Shown here: in pieces, positions 9,140 to 16,478 of the stretch
Numbering within the stretch: position 1 is the stretch's first letter
Layout of the letters: every line of letters begins with the position of its first letter
From: Rhizobium leguminosarum bv. viciae USDA 2370
GTDB lineage: Bacteria; Pseudomonadota; Alphaproteobacteria; Rhizobiales; Rhizobiaceae
Assembly (NCBI RefSeq): GCF_002008365.1
Contig: NZ_MRDL01000059.1
Coordinates: 310,001 to 374,000 of the forward strand
Direction: 5' to 3'
Length of the DNA stretch: 64,000 nucleotides
The notes under the pieces: generated by a model
What the model was told of the DNA's origin: nothing
Databases searched by the model: none
The model's input: the letters and a program-made list of their open reading frames with translations, nothing else
Position numbers and translations under genes: made by a program

Positions 9140-9859
9140 TCACACGAAATAGTCCGGGAACTCCTTCCGCATGTCTTCCACTTTTGCGACGGTGCGGCTG
9201 AGATGCTCGCGGATCGCATCGACCGCGCCCTGTTCGTCGCGAGCGGCGATCGCATCGATGATGGCGTGGTGCCCATCGAGAATGCTCGCGATCTTGCCCT
9301 TTTCGGGCAGATGCAGACGACGAATGCGCTCGAGATGGCCGGACCGCTCACGTATCAATTGGTGGAGGCTGCTGCGCTTGGCGCCTGCGAACAACGTCTG
9401 GTGAAAGAGTTCGTCGAGCTCCTGGAAGATCGCGATCTGATCGGCGTCGTCAGCGACTGCCGACTGCATCTTGATGATCGACCGGGCGCGCGTGATGACG
9501 CTCGGATCTGGATCCGGATCGGTTGCGAGGCGGCGGCAAACCTCCGTTTCCAGCGCCACGCGAAGGAAATGTGCCTCGTAAATTTGCAGGACGTCGATCC
9601 TGGTCACCACAGTGCGGGATTGCGGGTAAATACGAACCAGACCCTCCTGTTTGAGAAGCTGCAATGCGTCCCTGATGGGAGTCTGGCTGACTTCATAAGT
9701 CTCCGTAAGCTCGGTGCGCGACAACGTGGTGTCTGGCGGTAGCTGAATGGTGATGATGCGCTTTCGCAGATCATCATAGACCCGCTGGACCGTGCTGCCG
9801 GCCACGACCGGAAAACCGGGTGCAGTCAGGCCGAATGTGGAGGCGAACTGGGAATTCAT
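9140..9859 (-). CDS. GntR-family regulator (FadR/FCD type)
   Basis: A 239-residue transcription factor. The N-terminal winged helix-turn-helix spans roughly residues 24-90 (VYDDLRKRIITIQL, ELTETYEVSQTPIRDALQLLKQEGL). The C-terminal FCD ligand-binding domain follows, with the typical 'LFHQTLFAGAK' and 'HHAIIDAIAARD' helices that carry metal/ligand-binding histidines. It converges with the dehydrogenase gene and diverges from the aldonate dehydratase gene across a 143-nt AT-rich region containing two palindromes. It probably represses the sugar-acid cluster until an intermediate binds. Confidence 0.9.
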   Translation of the reverse strand: MNSQFASTFGLTAPGFPVVAGSTVQRVYDDLRKRIITIQLPPDTTLSRTELTETYEVSQTPIRDALQLLKQEGLVRIYPQSRTVVTRIDVLQIYEAHFLRVALETEVCRRLATDPDPDPSVITRARSIIKMQSAVADDADQIAIFQELDELFHQTLFAGAKRSSLHQLIRERSGHLERIRRLHLPEKGKIASILDGHHAIIDAIAARDEQGAVDAIREHLSRTVAKVEDMRKEFPDYFV

Positions 9860-9927
9860 GGTGAGGCATCCTTTTCAGTCCATTCATAGCTTTGCACGAC
9901 CTAATGCACAAGAACGCAAACTTTCCA

Positions 9928-9943
9928 TTGATATATATGTCAA
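9928..9943. promoter_or_regulatory. Palindrome in the gntR/dehydratase divergent region
   Basis: TTGATATATATGTCAA is symmetric at 14 of 16 positions and directly abuts the operator motif at 9943-9959. It lies between the divergent GntR and dehydratase starts. It could be a second binding site for the same regulator or part of the promoter; sequence alone does not decide. Confidence 0.45.
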
Positions 9944-9959
9944 ACTAAAATATCAGTTG
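9943..9959. promoter_or_regulatory. Candidate GntR operator, copy 2 (divergent region)
   Basis: AACTAAAATATCAGTTG matches the copy at 4570-4586 at 15 of 17 positions and has the same partial symmetry. It lies 44 nt before the GTG start of the aldonate dehydratase and 84 nt before the regulator's own start. That placement suits autoregulation plus control of the catabolic operon. Confidence 0.6.
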
Positions 9960-10002
9960 GTGAAAGCGCTGAGGTAAACAAGCGAAAAGGTGGGAGAGAG
10001 CC

Positions 10003-11739
10003 GTGACCGCAAGGAAAACCTACGAGCAATTGCGGTCGGCCCGATGGATGCTGCCGGATGATCAGCGCTCGTTCGGCCACCGGTCCCGGACCATGCAGAT
10101 GGGTTACGCACCGGAGGACTGGCAGGGAAAACCGATCATTGCCGTGATCAACACCTGGTCCGATGCCCAGCCGTGCCACATGCATTTCCGTGAACGCGCC
10201 GAATGGGTGAAGCGCGGAATTCTTCAGTCGGGTGGGTTCCCCATGGAACTGCCTGCTCTTTCCCTTTCCGAAAACTTCGTCAAGCCGACGACGATGCTCT
10301 ACCGCAATATGCTGGCGATGGAGACCGAGGAGCTGCTGCGCAGCCATCCTGTCGATGGCGCCGTTCTGATGGGTGGCTGCGACAAGACGACACCCGGCCT
10401 TGTCATGGGCGCAGTCAGCATGGGCATTCCCTTCATTTATCTGCCCGCCGGCCCAATGCTTCGCGGCAACTATGCCGGCAAGACGCTGGGCTCCGGCACC
10501 GACGGCTTCAAATACTGGGATGAGCGGCGCGCCGGCACAATCACCCAGGAGGAGTGGCAGGGCATCGAAGGCGGAATCGCCCGCAGCTATGGCCATTGCA
10601 TGACCATGGGCACGGCGTCGACGATGACGGCGATCGCAGAGGCTATGGGGTTGACGCTGCCGGGCGCATCCTCGATCCCGGCAGCCGACGCCAACCACCA
10701 GCGCATGTCGGCGGCCTGTGGCCGCCGCATCGTCGATATGGTGTGGGAGGATCTGACGCCGGATCAGATCATCACTCCGGCGGCCGTCGACAATGCCGTC
10801 ACGGTTGCTATGGCGACCGGCTGCTCCACCAATGCCATCATTCACCTGATCGCCATGGCGCGGCGCGCCGGCGTCCCGTTGGAGCTCGACGATCTCGATC
10901 GCATCGGTCGCACGACGCCGGTTCTCGCCAACATCCGGCCTTCTGGTTCGACCTACCTGATGGAGGATTTCTTTTATGCGGGTGGCCTGCGCGCCTTGAT
11001 GAAGCAGCTTGGCGACAGGCTGGATCCAACCGCGATTACCGTGACGGGAAAACCCTTGGTGGATGGTCTCGACCAGGTGAAGATCTACAATGACGACGTT
11101 ATCCGGCCATTGTCGAACCCGGTCTATCACGAAGGTTCGCTGGCCGTGCTCAAGGGGAACCTGTGTCCCGACGGCGCAGTTATCAAACCAGCGGCCTGCG
11201 ACCCGAAATTCCATCGCCATTGCGGCCCGGCGCTGGTCGCCGACAGTTATGCGGAGATGAAGAAGATCATCGATGATCCCGACTATCCGCTGACGCCGGA
11301 CACGGTTCTCGTTCTACGCAATGCCGGCCCGCAGGGTGGACCGGGCATGCCGGAATGGGGCATGATCCCGATGCCGAAGGCGCTGTTGAAGCTCGGCCTG
11401 CGCGACATGGTACGCATCTCGGACGCCCGCATGTCCGGAACCAGTTTTGGCGCCTGCGTGCTGCATGTCGCACCGGAATCTTATGTTGGCGGGCCTCTGG
11501 CACTGCTGAAAACGGGGGACATGGTCGAGCTCGATATTCCGGCACGCAGTCTGAATATGCTGGTTTCCGAAGAAGAAATGACAGCGCGGCGGGTCGCCTG
11601 GGTGGCGCCGACGCGGCATTACGAGCGCGGTTACGGCTTTATGTTCTCCAGCCATATCGAGCAGGCAGACAAAGGCTGCGACTTTGATTTCCTGACGACG
11701 GAATTCGGCGGCAAGACGCCGGAACCGGCTATCAACTGA
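10003..11739 (+). CDS. IlvD/Edd-family sugar-acid dehydratase (aldonate dehydratase, arabonate/xylonate type)
   Basis: A 578-residue [2Fe-2S] dehydratase converting an aldonate to its 2-keto-3-deoxy acid. The three conserved cysteines that bind the cluster are visible at residues 58 (DAQPCHMHF), 126 (GGCDKT) and 199 (YGHCMTMGT). These positions are within one residue of those I recall for the R. leguminosarum L-arabinonate dehydratase. The catalytic-loop serine is in RMSGTS (478). The length suits the pentonate/hexonate branch better than branched-chain IlvD, and no amino-acid biosynthesis genes are nearby. The start is GTG 10003 behind GGGAGAGAG. It heads the operon dehydratase - enolase-family dehydratase - RraA - aldehyde dehydrogenase - kdgD. 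Likely substrates are L-arabonate, D-xylonate or a similar acid. Confidence 0.88.
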   Translation: MTARKTYEQLRSARWMLPDDQRSFGHRSRTMQMGYAPEDWQGKPIIAVINTWSDAQPCHMHFRERAEWVKRGILQSGGFPMELPALSLSENFVKPTTMLYRNMLAMETEELLRSHPVDGAVLMGGCDKTTPGLVMGAVSMGIPFIYLPAGPMLRGNYAGKTLGSGTDGFKYWDERRAGTITQEEWQGIEGGIARSYGHCMTMGTASTMTAIAEAMGLTLPGASSIPAADANHQRMSAACGRRIVDMVWEDLTPDQIITPAAVDNAVTVAMATGCSTNAIIHLIAMARRAGVPLELDDLDRIGRTTPVLANIRPSGSTYLMEDFFYAGGLRALMKQLGDRLDPTAITVTGKPLVDGLDQVKIYNDDVIRPLSNPVYHEGSLAVLKGNLCPDGAVIKPAACDPKFHRHCGPALVADSYAEMKKIIDDPDYPLTPDTVLVLRNAGPQGGPGMPEWGMIPMPKALLKLGLRDMVRISDARMSGTSFGACVLHVAPESYVGGPLALLKTGDMVELDIPARSLNMLVSEEEMTARRVAWVAPTRHYERGYGFMFSSHIEQADKGCDFDFLTTEFGGKTPEPAIN

Positions 11740-11748
11740 GGCACCACG

Positions 11749-12939
11749 ATGTTTGATCCCAATCGACGCACGATCCCCGCACAGCCGCCCAAGGCTGGCT
11801 TCGCTGCCGGTCCGTCCAAGCTGGACGCTATCCGATCGGTCACCCTGTCGCTCGTTTACCTGCCGTTGGCGCGGCCGATCAGCGATGCCAAGGTTTTGAC
11901 GGGCCGGCAGAAGCCGCTGACCCAGGTGGCTTTTCTGTTTTGCGAGATCGTCTCCGAGGTTGGCCATAGTGGGCTTGGTTTCAGTTATTCGAAGCGGGCA
12001 GGCGGACCTGCCCTTTATGCACATGCCTGCGAGCTTGCCGACAACTTGATTGGCGAAGACCCCAACGATACCGCGCGCATCTGGGACAAGCTCTGCTGGG
12101 CCGGGGCCTCGGTCGGCCGCTCCGGCATTGCAACCCAGGCAATCGCCGCCATCGACATCTGCCTCTGGGACCTGAAGGCGAAACGCGCCGGCCTGCCGCT
12201 TGCAAAACTGCTTGGCGCCCATCGCGACAGTGTTGCCTGCTACAACACTTCCGGTGGCTTCCTGTCATCAAGCGTCGAGGAAATCCGCGATGCCATCGAC
12301 CGTTCGATCGCCGCCGGTATCGGCGGCATCAAGATCAAGGTCGGACAGCCGGACCCGATGATCGACCTTCGCCGGCTTGATGCCGTGACCAGCCATATCG
12401 ATGGCCGTGTTCCGCTGATGGTCGATGCAAATCAGCAATGGGACCGCACGACGGCCTTGCGCTTCGGCCGGATGGTGGAGCCGCTCAATCTTGAATGGAT
12501 CGAAGAGCCGCTCGATGCCTATGATGCCGAGGGCCATGCGGCACTGGCACGCGAACTCGCCACGCCGATCGCCACCGGCGAAATGCTGGCAAGCGCCGAC
12601 GAGCACATGACGCTGATCCGGGCCGATGCCGTCGACTTCATTCAGCCGGATGCGCCGCGGGTGGGCGGCATCACGCCCTTTTTGCGCATCTGCACGCACG
12701 CCGAGGCGAAACGTATGCGCCTGGCGCCGCATTTCGCCATGGAAATCCATCTGCACCTGGCCGCCGCCTATGCGCATGAGCCGTGGGTAGAGCATTTCGA
12801 TTGGCTGGCGCCACTGTTTAACGAACAACTCGATATCAAGGACGGTCGGATGATCGTGCCGGCCCGTCCGGGGCTTGGTTGCAGCCTGACGGGCAAAACC
12901 CGTGACTGGACCGTGGAAACCCGCGGCTTCGGCGTCTGA
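11749..12939 (+). CDS. Enolase-superfamily dehydratase, galactarate/L-talarate type
   Basis: A 396-residue mandelate-racemase-subgroup enzyme that should dehydrate an aldarate to 5-keto-4-deoxyglucarate. Catalytic residues: KxK lysines 195 and 197 (GGIKIKVG), metal ligands Asp226 (VDANQQW), Glu252 (WIEEPLD) and Glu278 (ATGEML), and His328 (APHFAME). From memory these numbers coincide with Salmonella L-talarate/galactarate dehydratase (Lys197, His328), which is strong family evidence. The gene follows the IlvD/Edd dehydratase by nine bases. Its product is the substrate of the KdgD encoded in the same operon. Other acid sugars of the same subgroup remain possible. Confidence 0.85.
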   Translation: MFDPNRRTIPAQPPKAGFAAGPSKLDAIRSVTLSLVYLPLARPISDAKVLTGRQKPLTQVAFLFCEIVSEVGHSGLGFSYSKRAGGPALYAHACELADNLIGEDPNDTARIWDKLCWAGASVGRSGIATQAIAAIDICLWDLKAKRAGLPLAKLLGAHRDSVACYNTSGGFLSSSVEEIRDAIDRSIAAGIGGIKIKVGQPDPMIDLRRLDAVTSHIDGRVPLMVDANQQWDRTTALRFGRMVEPLNLEWIEEPLDAYDAEGHAALARELATPIATGEMLASADEHMTLIRADAVDFIQPDAPRVGGITPFLRICTHAEAKRMRLAPHFAMEIHLHLAAAYAHEPWVEHFDWLAPLFNEQLDIKDGRMIVPARPGLGCSLTGKTRDWTVETRGFGV

Positions 12940-12961
12940 ACGAGAACGAGGAGAAGGAAAT

Positions 12962-13672
12962 ATGAACCCCGCAACCCGTGAAAAACTGATGGGTGTCTCC
13001 GTCGCGACGCTTTGTTCGGCGCTGTTCAAGCGCGGCCTGAGAAACCAGACGGTCCAGGATGTTCGGCCGGTGCAGCCGAAGGGCCGCAATATGGTGGGAC
13101 CGGCCTTCACGCTGCGTTACATGCCGGCGCGCGAAGACCGCAACGCGATGAACGTCTTTCGGAACCCGAAACATCCGCAACGGCTTGCCATCGAGACTTG
13201 CCCGGAAGGCTCTGTTCTGGTGATGGACAGCCGCAAGGATCCGCGCGCAGCCTCTGCCGGCGACATCCTGATTACCCGCCTGATGATGCGCGGCGGCGCC
13301 GGCGTCGTCACCGATGGCGGCTTCCGGGACGCCATGACGATCGGCGGCCTTGATATTCCCGCCTATCACAATCGTCCCTCCAGCCCGACGAACCTCACGC
13401 TCCACGAGGCAATCGACATTAATGTGCCGATAGGCTGTGGGGATGTTGCGGTCTTCCCGGGCGACATCATGGTTGGCGACGACGACAGTGTGATCGTCAT
13501 CCCTGCCGAGATCGCCGACGAGATCGCCGATGAAGCGGTCGAGATGACCGCTTACGAGGATTTCGTCACCGAGCGCGTCAAGCAAGGCCACACGATCATT
13601 GGCCTCTACCCGGCCACCGACGAAAGCAATCTGACGCTCTTTGCCGAATGGCGGAAGGTGAATGGCCGCTAG
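12962..13672 (+). CDS. RraA-family protein (HMG/CHA aldolase-like)
   Basis: A 236-residue protein of the RraA/dimethylmenaquinone methyltransferase-like fold. The family hallmark runs from about residue 100: AGDILITRLMMRGGAGVV then TDGGFRD, where the Gly-Asp and Arg-Asp groups form the metal/oxo-acid site of the 4-hydroxy-4-methyl-2-oxoglutarate aldolase class. In this context it is more likely an aldolase or oxaloacetate-type decarboxylase acting on a sugar-acid intermediate than a regulator of RNase E. ATG 12962 lies after GGAGAAGG. The RIME1-like repeat begins within its stop codon. Confidence 0.75.
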   Translation: MNPATREKLMGVSVATLCSALFKRGLRNQTVQDVRPVQPKGRNMVGPAFTLRYMPAREDRNAMNVFRNPKHPQRLAIETCPEGSVLVMDSRKDPRAASAGDILITRLMMRGGAGVVTDGGFRDAMTIGGLDIPAYHNRPSSPTNLTLHEAIDINVPIGCGDVAVFPGDIMVGDDDSVIVIPAEIADEIADEAVEMTAYEDFVTERVKQGHTIIGLYPATDESNLTLFAEWRKVNGR

Positions 13673-13785
13673 AGCATGATGCCGAAAGGTGTGAGCGGTT
13701 TTCGGACGACATCATGCTCTAACTCTTTAATTTAGAACAGGATTCACGTTTTAGGCCGACTTGGCCTAAAATCATCCAGTTCTAA
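13671..13785. repeat. RIME1-like rhizobial intergenic mosaic element
   Basis: Two palindromes in tandem. The first runs AGAGCATGATG (13671-13681) to CATCATGCTCT (13710-13720). The second has an inner stem TTTTAGGCC/GGCCTAAAA (13749-13757/13763-13771) and outer arms TTAGAAC/GTTCTAA (13732-13738/13779-13785). The size and two-palindrome layout match RIME1, a repeat dispersed in Rhizobium genomes. It sits between the RraA-like and aldehyde dehydrogenase genes of one operon, so it would be transcribed and could form two stable hairpins. Confidence 0.8.
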
Positions 13786-13851
13786 GGCGGCGCATCTTGA
13801 ACAACACTTCACGCATCAGGACGGAGCGAGGCTCCGCCGAGGAGAATAACA

Positions 13852-15369
13852 ATGAGCTGGACCCCTTCAGGCAGGCATTTCATCGCCGGCGAGTGGATCG
13901 CCGGAACGACGACATTTCGCTCCGAGCCGGCGCATGGGCAGGCACATGACTTTGCTGTTGGCACAACGGAACTGGTCGACCGCGCCTGCCGCGCTGCCGA
14001 AGCTGCTTTTGCAGCATTTTCGGCAACGACACGCGAGGAACGCGCCATCTTCCTTGAGGCAATCGCCGAGGAGATCGACAAGCGCGGCGAGGCCGTCACC
14101 CTCATCGGAACGCAGGAAACCGGGCTTCCAGAGGGCCGGCTCAACGGCGAACGCGCTCGCACCACCGGCCAACTCAGACTGTTTGCCGACCATATCCGCA
14201 AGGGCGCGCATCTTGACGCCCGCGTCGATGCGGCCCAACCCGATCGGCAACCGGCGCCGCGGCCCGAGATCCGTCTGGTACAACGGCCGATCGGGCCGGT
14301 CGCCGTATTCGGCGCCTCGAATTTTCCGCTTGCATTCTCGACGGCCGGCGGTGATACGGCGGCCGCGCTTGCGGCGGGCTGCCCGGTCGTGGTGAAGGGA
14401 CATTCAGCCCATCCCGGCACAGGTGAGATCATTGCCGAAGCGATTGCAGCCGCGATCGAGCGCACTGGAATGGCGGCCGGCGTCTTCAGCCTGATCCAGG
14501 GGGGCCGCCGTGATGTCGGAACGGCTCTGGTGACGCATCCGGCCATCAAAGCCGTTGGCTTTACCGGCTCGCTTGCCGGCGGTCGTGCGCTCTTCGACCT
14601 TTGCGCCCAGCGCCCTGAGCCGATCCCCTTTTTCGGGGAACTCGGCAGCGTTAATCCGATGTTCCTGCTGCCGGCCGCTACCGCTGCCCGGGCGGAGGCA
14701 ATCGGTTCTGGCTGGGCCGGTTCACTGACGCTTGGTGCCGGCCAGTTCTGCACCAACCCTGGTATCGCCGTCGTCGTCGACGGGCCGGAGGCGGACAAGT
14801 TCACCCGTGCTGCCAAGTCGGCTCTTGAAAAGGTGGCACCGCAGACGATGCTGACCAAAGGCATCGCCACCGCCTATCACGAAGGTGTCGACCGGATGCG
14901 GGCAAGCAATGCGGTCGCGCCGGTTCTCACCGCAGAGAATGCCGGCCGCGACGCAGCGCCGAACCTGTTCGAGACCAACGGCTCGGCCTGGCTTGCCGAT
15001 CACTCGCTCAGCGAAGAGGTGTTCGGCCCTCTCGGCCTTGTCGTGCGCGTCGGCTCGCCTGAAGAGATGGTCGCCCTTGCCGAAAGCTTTCAGGGACAGC
15101 TGACCGCGACGATCCACATGGACGACGCCGATCTTGACCTTGCCCGCGACCTGCTGCCGATCCTTGAAAGGAAGGCGGGCAGATTGCTGGTCAATGGCTT
15201 CCCAACCGGCGTCGAGGTTGTCGATTCCATGGTGCATGGCGGACCCTATCCGGCCTCGACCAATTTCGGCGCGACCAGCGTCGGGACCATGTCGATCCGC
15301 AGGTTTCTGCGCCCCGTCGCCTATCAGAATTTCCCCGCCGACCTATTGCCGCAAGACCTGCGCAACTGA
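13852..15369 (+). CDS. Aldehyde dehydrogenase (2-oxoglutarate semialdehyde dehydrogenase type)
   Basis: A 505-residue NAD(P)+-dependent aldehyde dehydrogenase. The nucleophile is the Cys in GAGQFCTNPG and the general base Glu is in FFGELGSVNP; the cofactor-binding Lys lies in PVVVKGHSAHPG and the glycine motif in GFTGSLAGG. The divergent GxFCTxPG neighbourhood and length match the 2-oxoglutarate semialdehyde dehydrogenases of non-phosphorylating pentose/aldarate pathways. It lies 17 nt before kdgD, whose product is exactly this semialdehyde, so it should deliver 2-oxoglutarate to the TCA cycle. GAGGAG lies before ATG 13852. Confidence 0.87.
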   Translation: MSWTPSGRHFIAGEWIAGTTTFRSEPAHGQAHDFAVGTTELVDRACRAAEAAFAAFSATTREERAIFLEAIAEEIDKRGEAVTLIGTQETGLPEGRLNGERARTTGQLRLFADHIRKGAHLDARVDAAQPDRQPAPRPEIRLVQRPIGPVAVFGASNFPLAFSTAGGDTAAALAAGCPVVVKGHSAHPGTGEIIAEAIAAAIERTGMAAGVFSLIQGGRRDVGTALVTHPAIKAVGFTGSLAGGRALFDLCAQRPEPIPFFGELGSVNPMFLLPAATAARAEAIGSGWAGSLTLGAGQFCTNPGIAVVVDGPEADKFTRAAKSALEKVAPQTMLTKGIATAYHEGVDRMRASNAVAPVLTAENAGRDAAPNLFETNGSAWLADHSLSEEVFGPLGLVVRVGSPEEMVALAESFQGQLTATIHMDDADLDLARDLLPILERKAGRLLVNGFPTGVEVVDSMVHGGPYPASTNFGATSVGTMSIRRFLRPVAYQNFPADLLPQDLRN

Positions 15370-15386
15370 AACCGAGGAGTATAAAA

Positions 15387-16292
15387 TTGATCGCCCCGAC
15401 GGAACTTCGCGAGATCATTCGCAACGGCCTGCTGTCCTTTCCCGTCACCCCTTTCGATGCCGAGGACCGGTTTGCCCCCAGGCCGTTTTCAGCGCATCTG
15501 GAATGGTTGTCATCCTACCCCGTTGCCGGCCTGATCGTTGCCGGCGGCACCGGTGAGCTGTTCTCGCTGACGCCAGGCGAAGTGGTTGAGGTGGTAAAGG
15601 CCGCCCGCGCCGTGTCCGGCGATGCGCCTGTTATTGCCGGATGCGGCTACGGCACGCGCATTGCCTGCGACATGGCTCGCGAGATCGAGGCAGCAGGTGG
15701 CGACGGCATTCTTCTGCTGCCGCATTACCTGACCGAGGCGCCGGCAGATGGCATTGCCGCGCGTGTACGAGCCGTTTGCAAGGCCACCAATATGGGCGTT
15801 ATCGTCTATAATCGTGGCCAGGCGCGGGTTTCAGCCGAGCAGCTTGCTCAGCTTGCCGACGAATGCCCAAATCTGATCGGCTTCAAGGACGGTACCGGCG
15901 ACATCGATACGGTGCGCCGTGTCACGATCGCGCTCGGGGACCGGCTTTCCTATATTGGCGGCATGCCGACACATGAACTGTTTGCCCAGGCCTATCGCGG
16001 AGCCGGCATGCCGACCTATTCCTCGGCGGTCTTCAATTTCGTGCCTGAAACGGCACTGAAATTTCACAAGGCATTCCTTGCCGGTGACGACGCGGCCTGT
16101 GAGCAGATGCTGCGCGATTTCTATTATCCCTTTGCCCGTATCCGCGATCGCAAGGCCGGTTATGCGGTTTCCGCGGTCAAGGCAGGCGTGCGTTTGCGCG
16201 GCTTCGAGGCGGGACCGGTGCGGGCGCCGCTGACGGATCTTACCGATGAGGAAGTCGAGATGATGCGCGAACTGATTGCTTCGGCAAGGTAA
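15387..16292 (+). CDS. kdgD: 5-dehydro-4-deoxyglucarate dehydratase
   Basis: A 301-residue TIM-barrel enzyme of the DHDPS/NAL superfamily. It dehydrates and decarboxylates 5-keto-4-deoxyglucarate to 2-oxoglutarate semialdehyde and CO2. The Schiff-base Lys is in LIGFKDGTGD, the conserved Tyr in VIVYNRGQ, and the substrate loop in GGTGELFSLT. The start is a TTG at 15387 preceded at ideal distance by GAGGAG; no ATG is available near the expected N-terminus. Last gene of the operon. A relative acting on 2-keto-3-deoxy-pentonate cannot be excluded, and the enzyme may serve both dehydratases of the cluster. Confidence 0.85.
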   Translation: MIAPTELREIIRNGLLSFPVTPFDAEDRFAPRPFSAHLEWLSSYPVAGLIVAGGTGELFSLTPGEVVEVVKAARAVSGDAPVIAGCGYGTRIACDMAREIEAAGGDGILLLPHYLTEAPADGIAARVRAVCKATNMGVIVYNRGQARVSAEQLAQLADECPNLIGFKDGTGDIDTVRRVTIALGDRLSYIGGMPTHELFAQAYRGAGMPTYSSAVFNFVPETALKFHKAFLAGDDAACEQMLRDFYYPFARIRDRKAGYAVSAVKAGVRLRGFEAGPVRAPLTDLTDEEVEMMRELIASAR

Positions 16293-16358
16293 AATTTCGC
16301 ATCCCAGCCACGGTTGAAGGCTCCGCGCTTCGGAGCGTCAGGGTTGAAGGCCGTCATT

Positions 16359-16374
16359 AACTAGTATATTAGTG
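16359..16374. promoter_or_regulatory. Candidate GntR operator, copy 3 (before binding-protein gene)
   Basis: AACTAGTATATTAGTG shares AACTA.TAT.T.AGT with the copy at 4570-4586 and has a nearly symmetric core (ACTAGTATATTAGT). It lies 105 nt before the binding-protein gene and 66 nt after kdgD. A short hairpin (GCTCCG/CGGAGC, 16320-16336) precedes it. This suggests a separate promoter for the binding protein under the same regulator. Confidence 0.5.
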
Positions 16375-16478
16375 CACTTGTGCTTTTGCGAAACTACTGA
16401 GGAGATAGATGCCGGGGCACCGGAAACGGGACGCAGTTCACTGTGAGGAGCGCCAAAGGCGCATGGGAGGAGAACGAT

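Noticed and set aside
9940..11220. A 426-residue open frame antisense to the aldonate dehydratase
   Set aside because: The plus-strand protein has all Fe-S cysteines and its motifs in place; the antisense product is His/Arg/Gly-rich with no recognisable domain.
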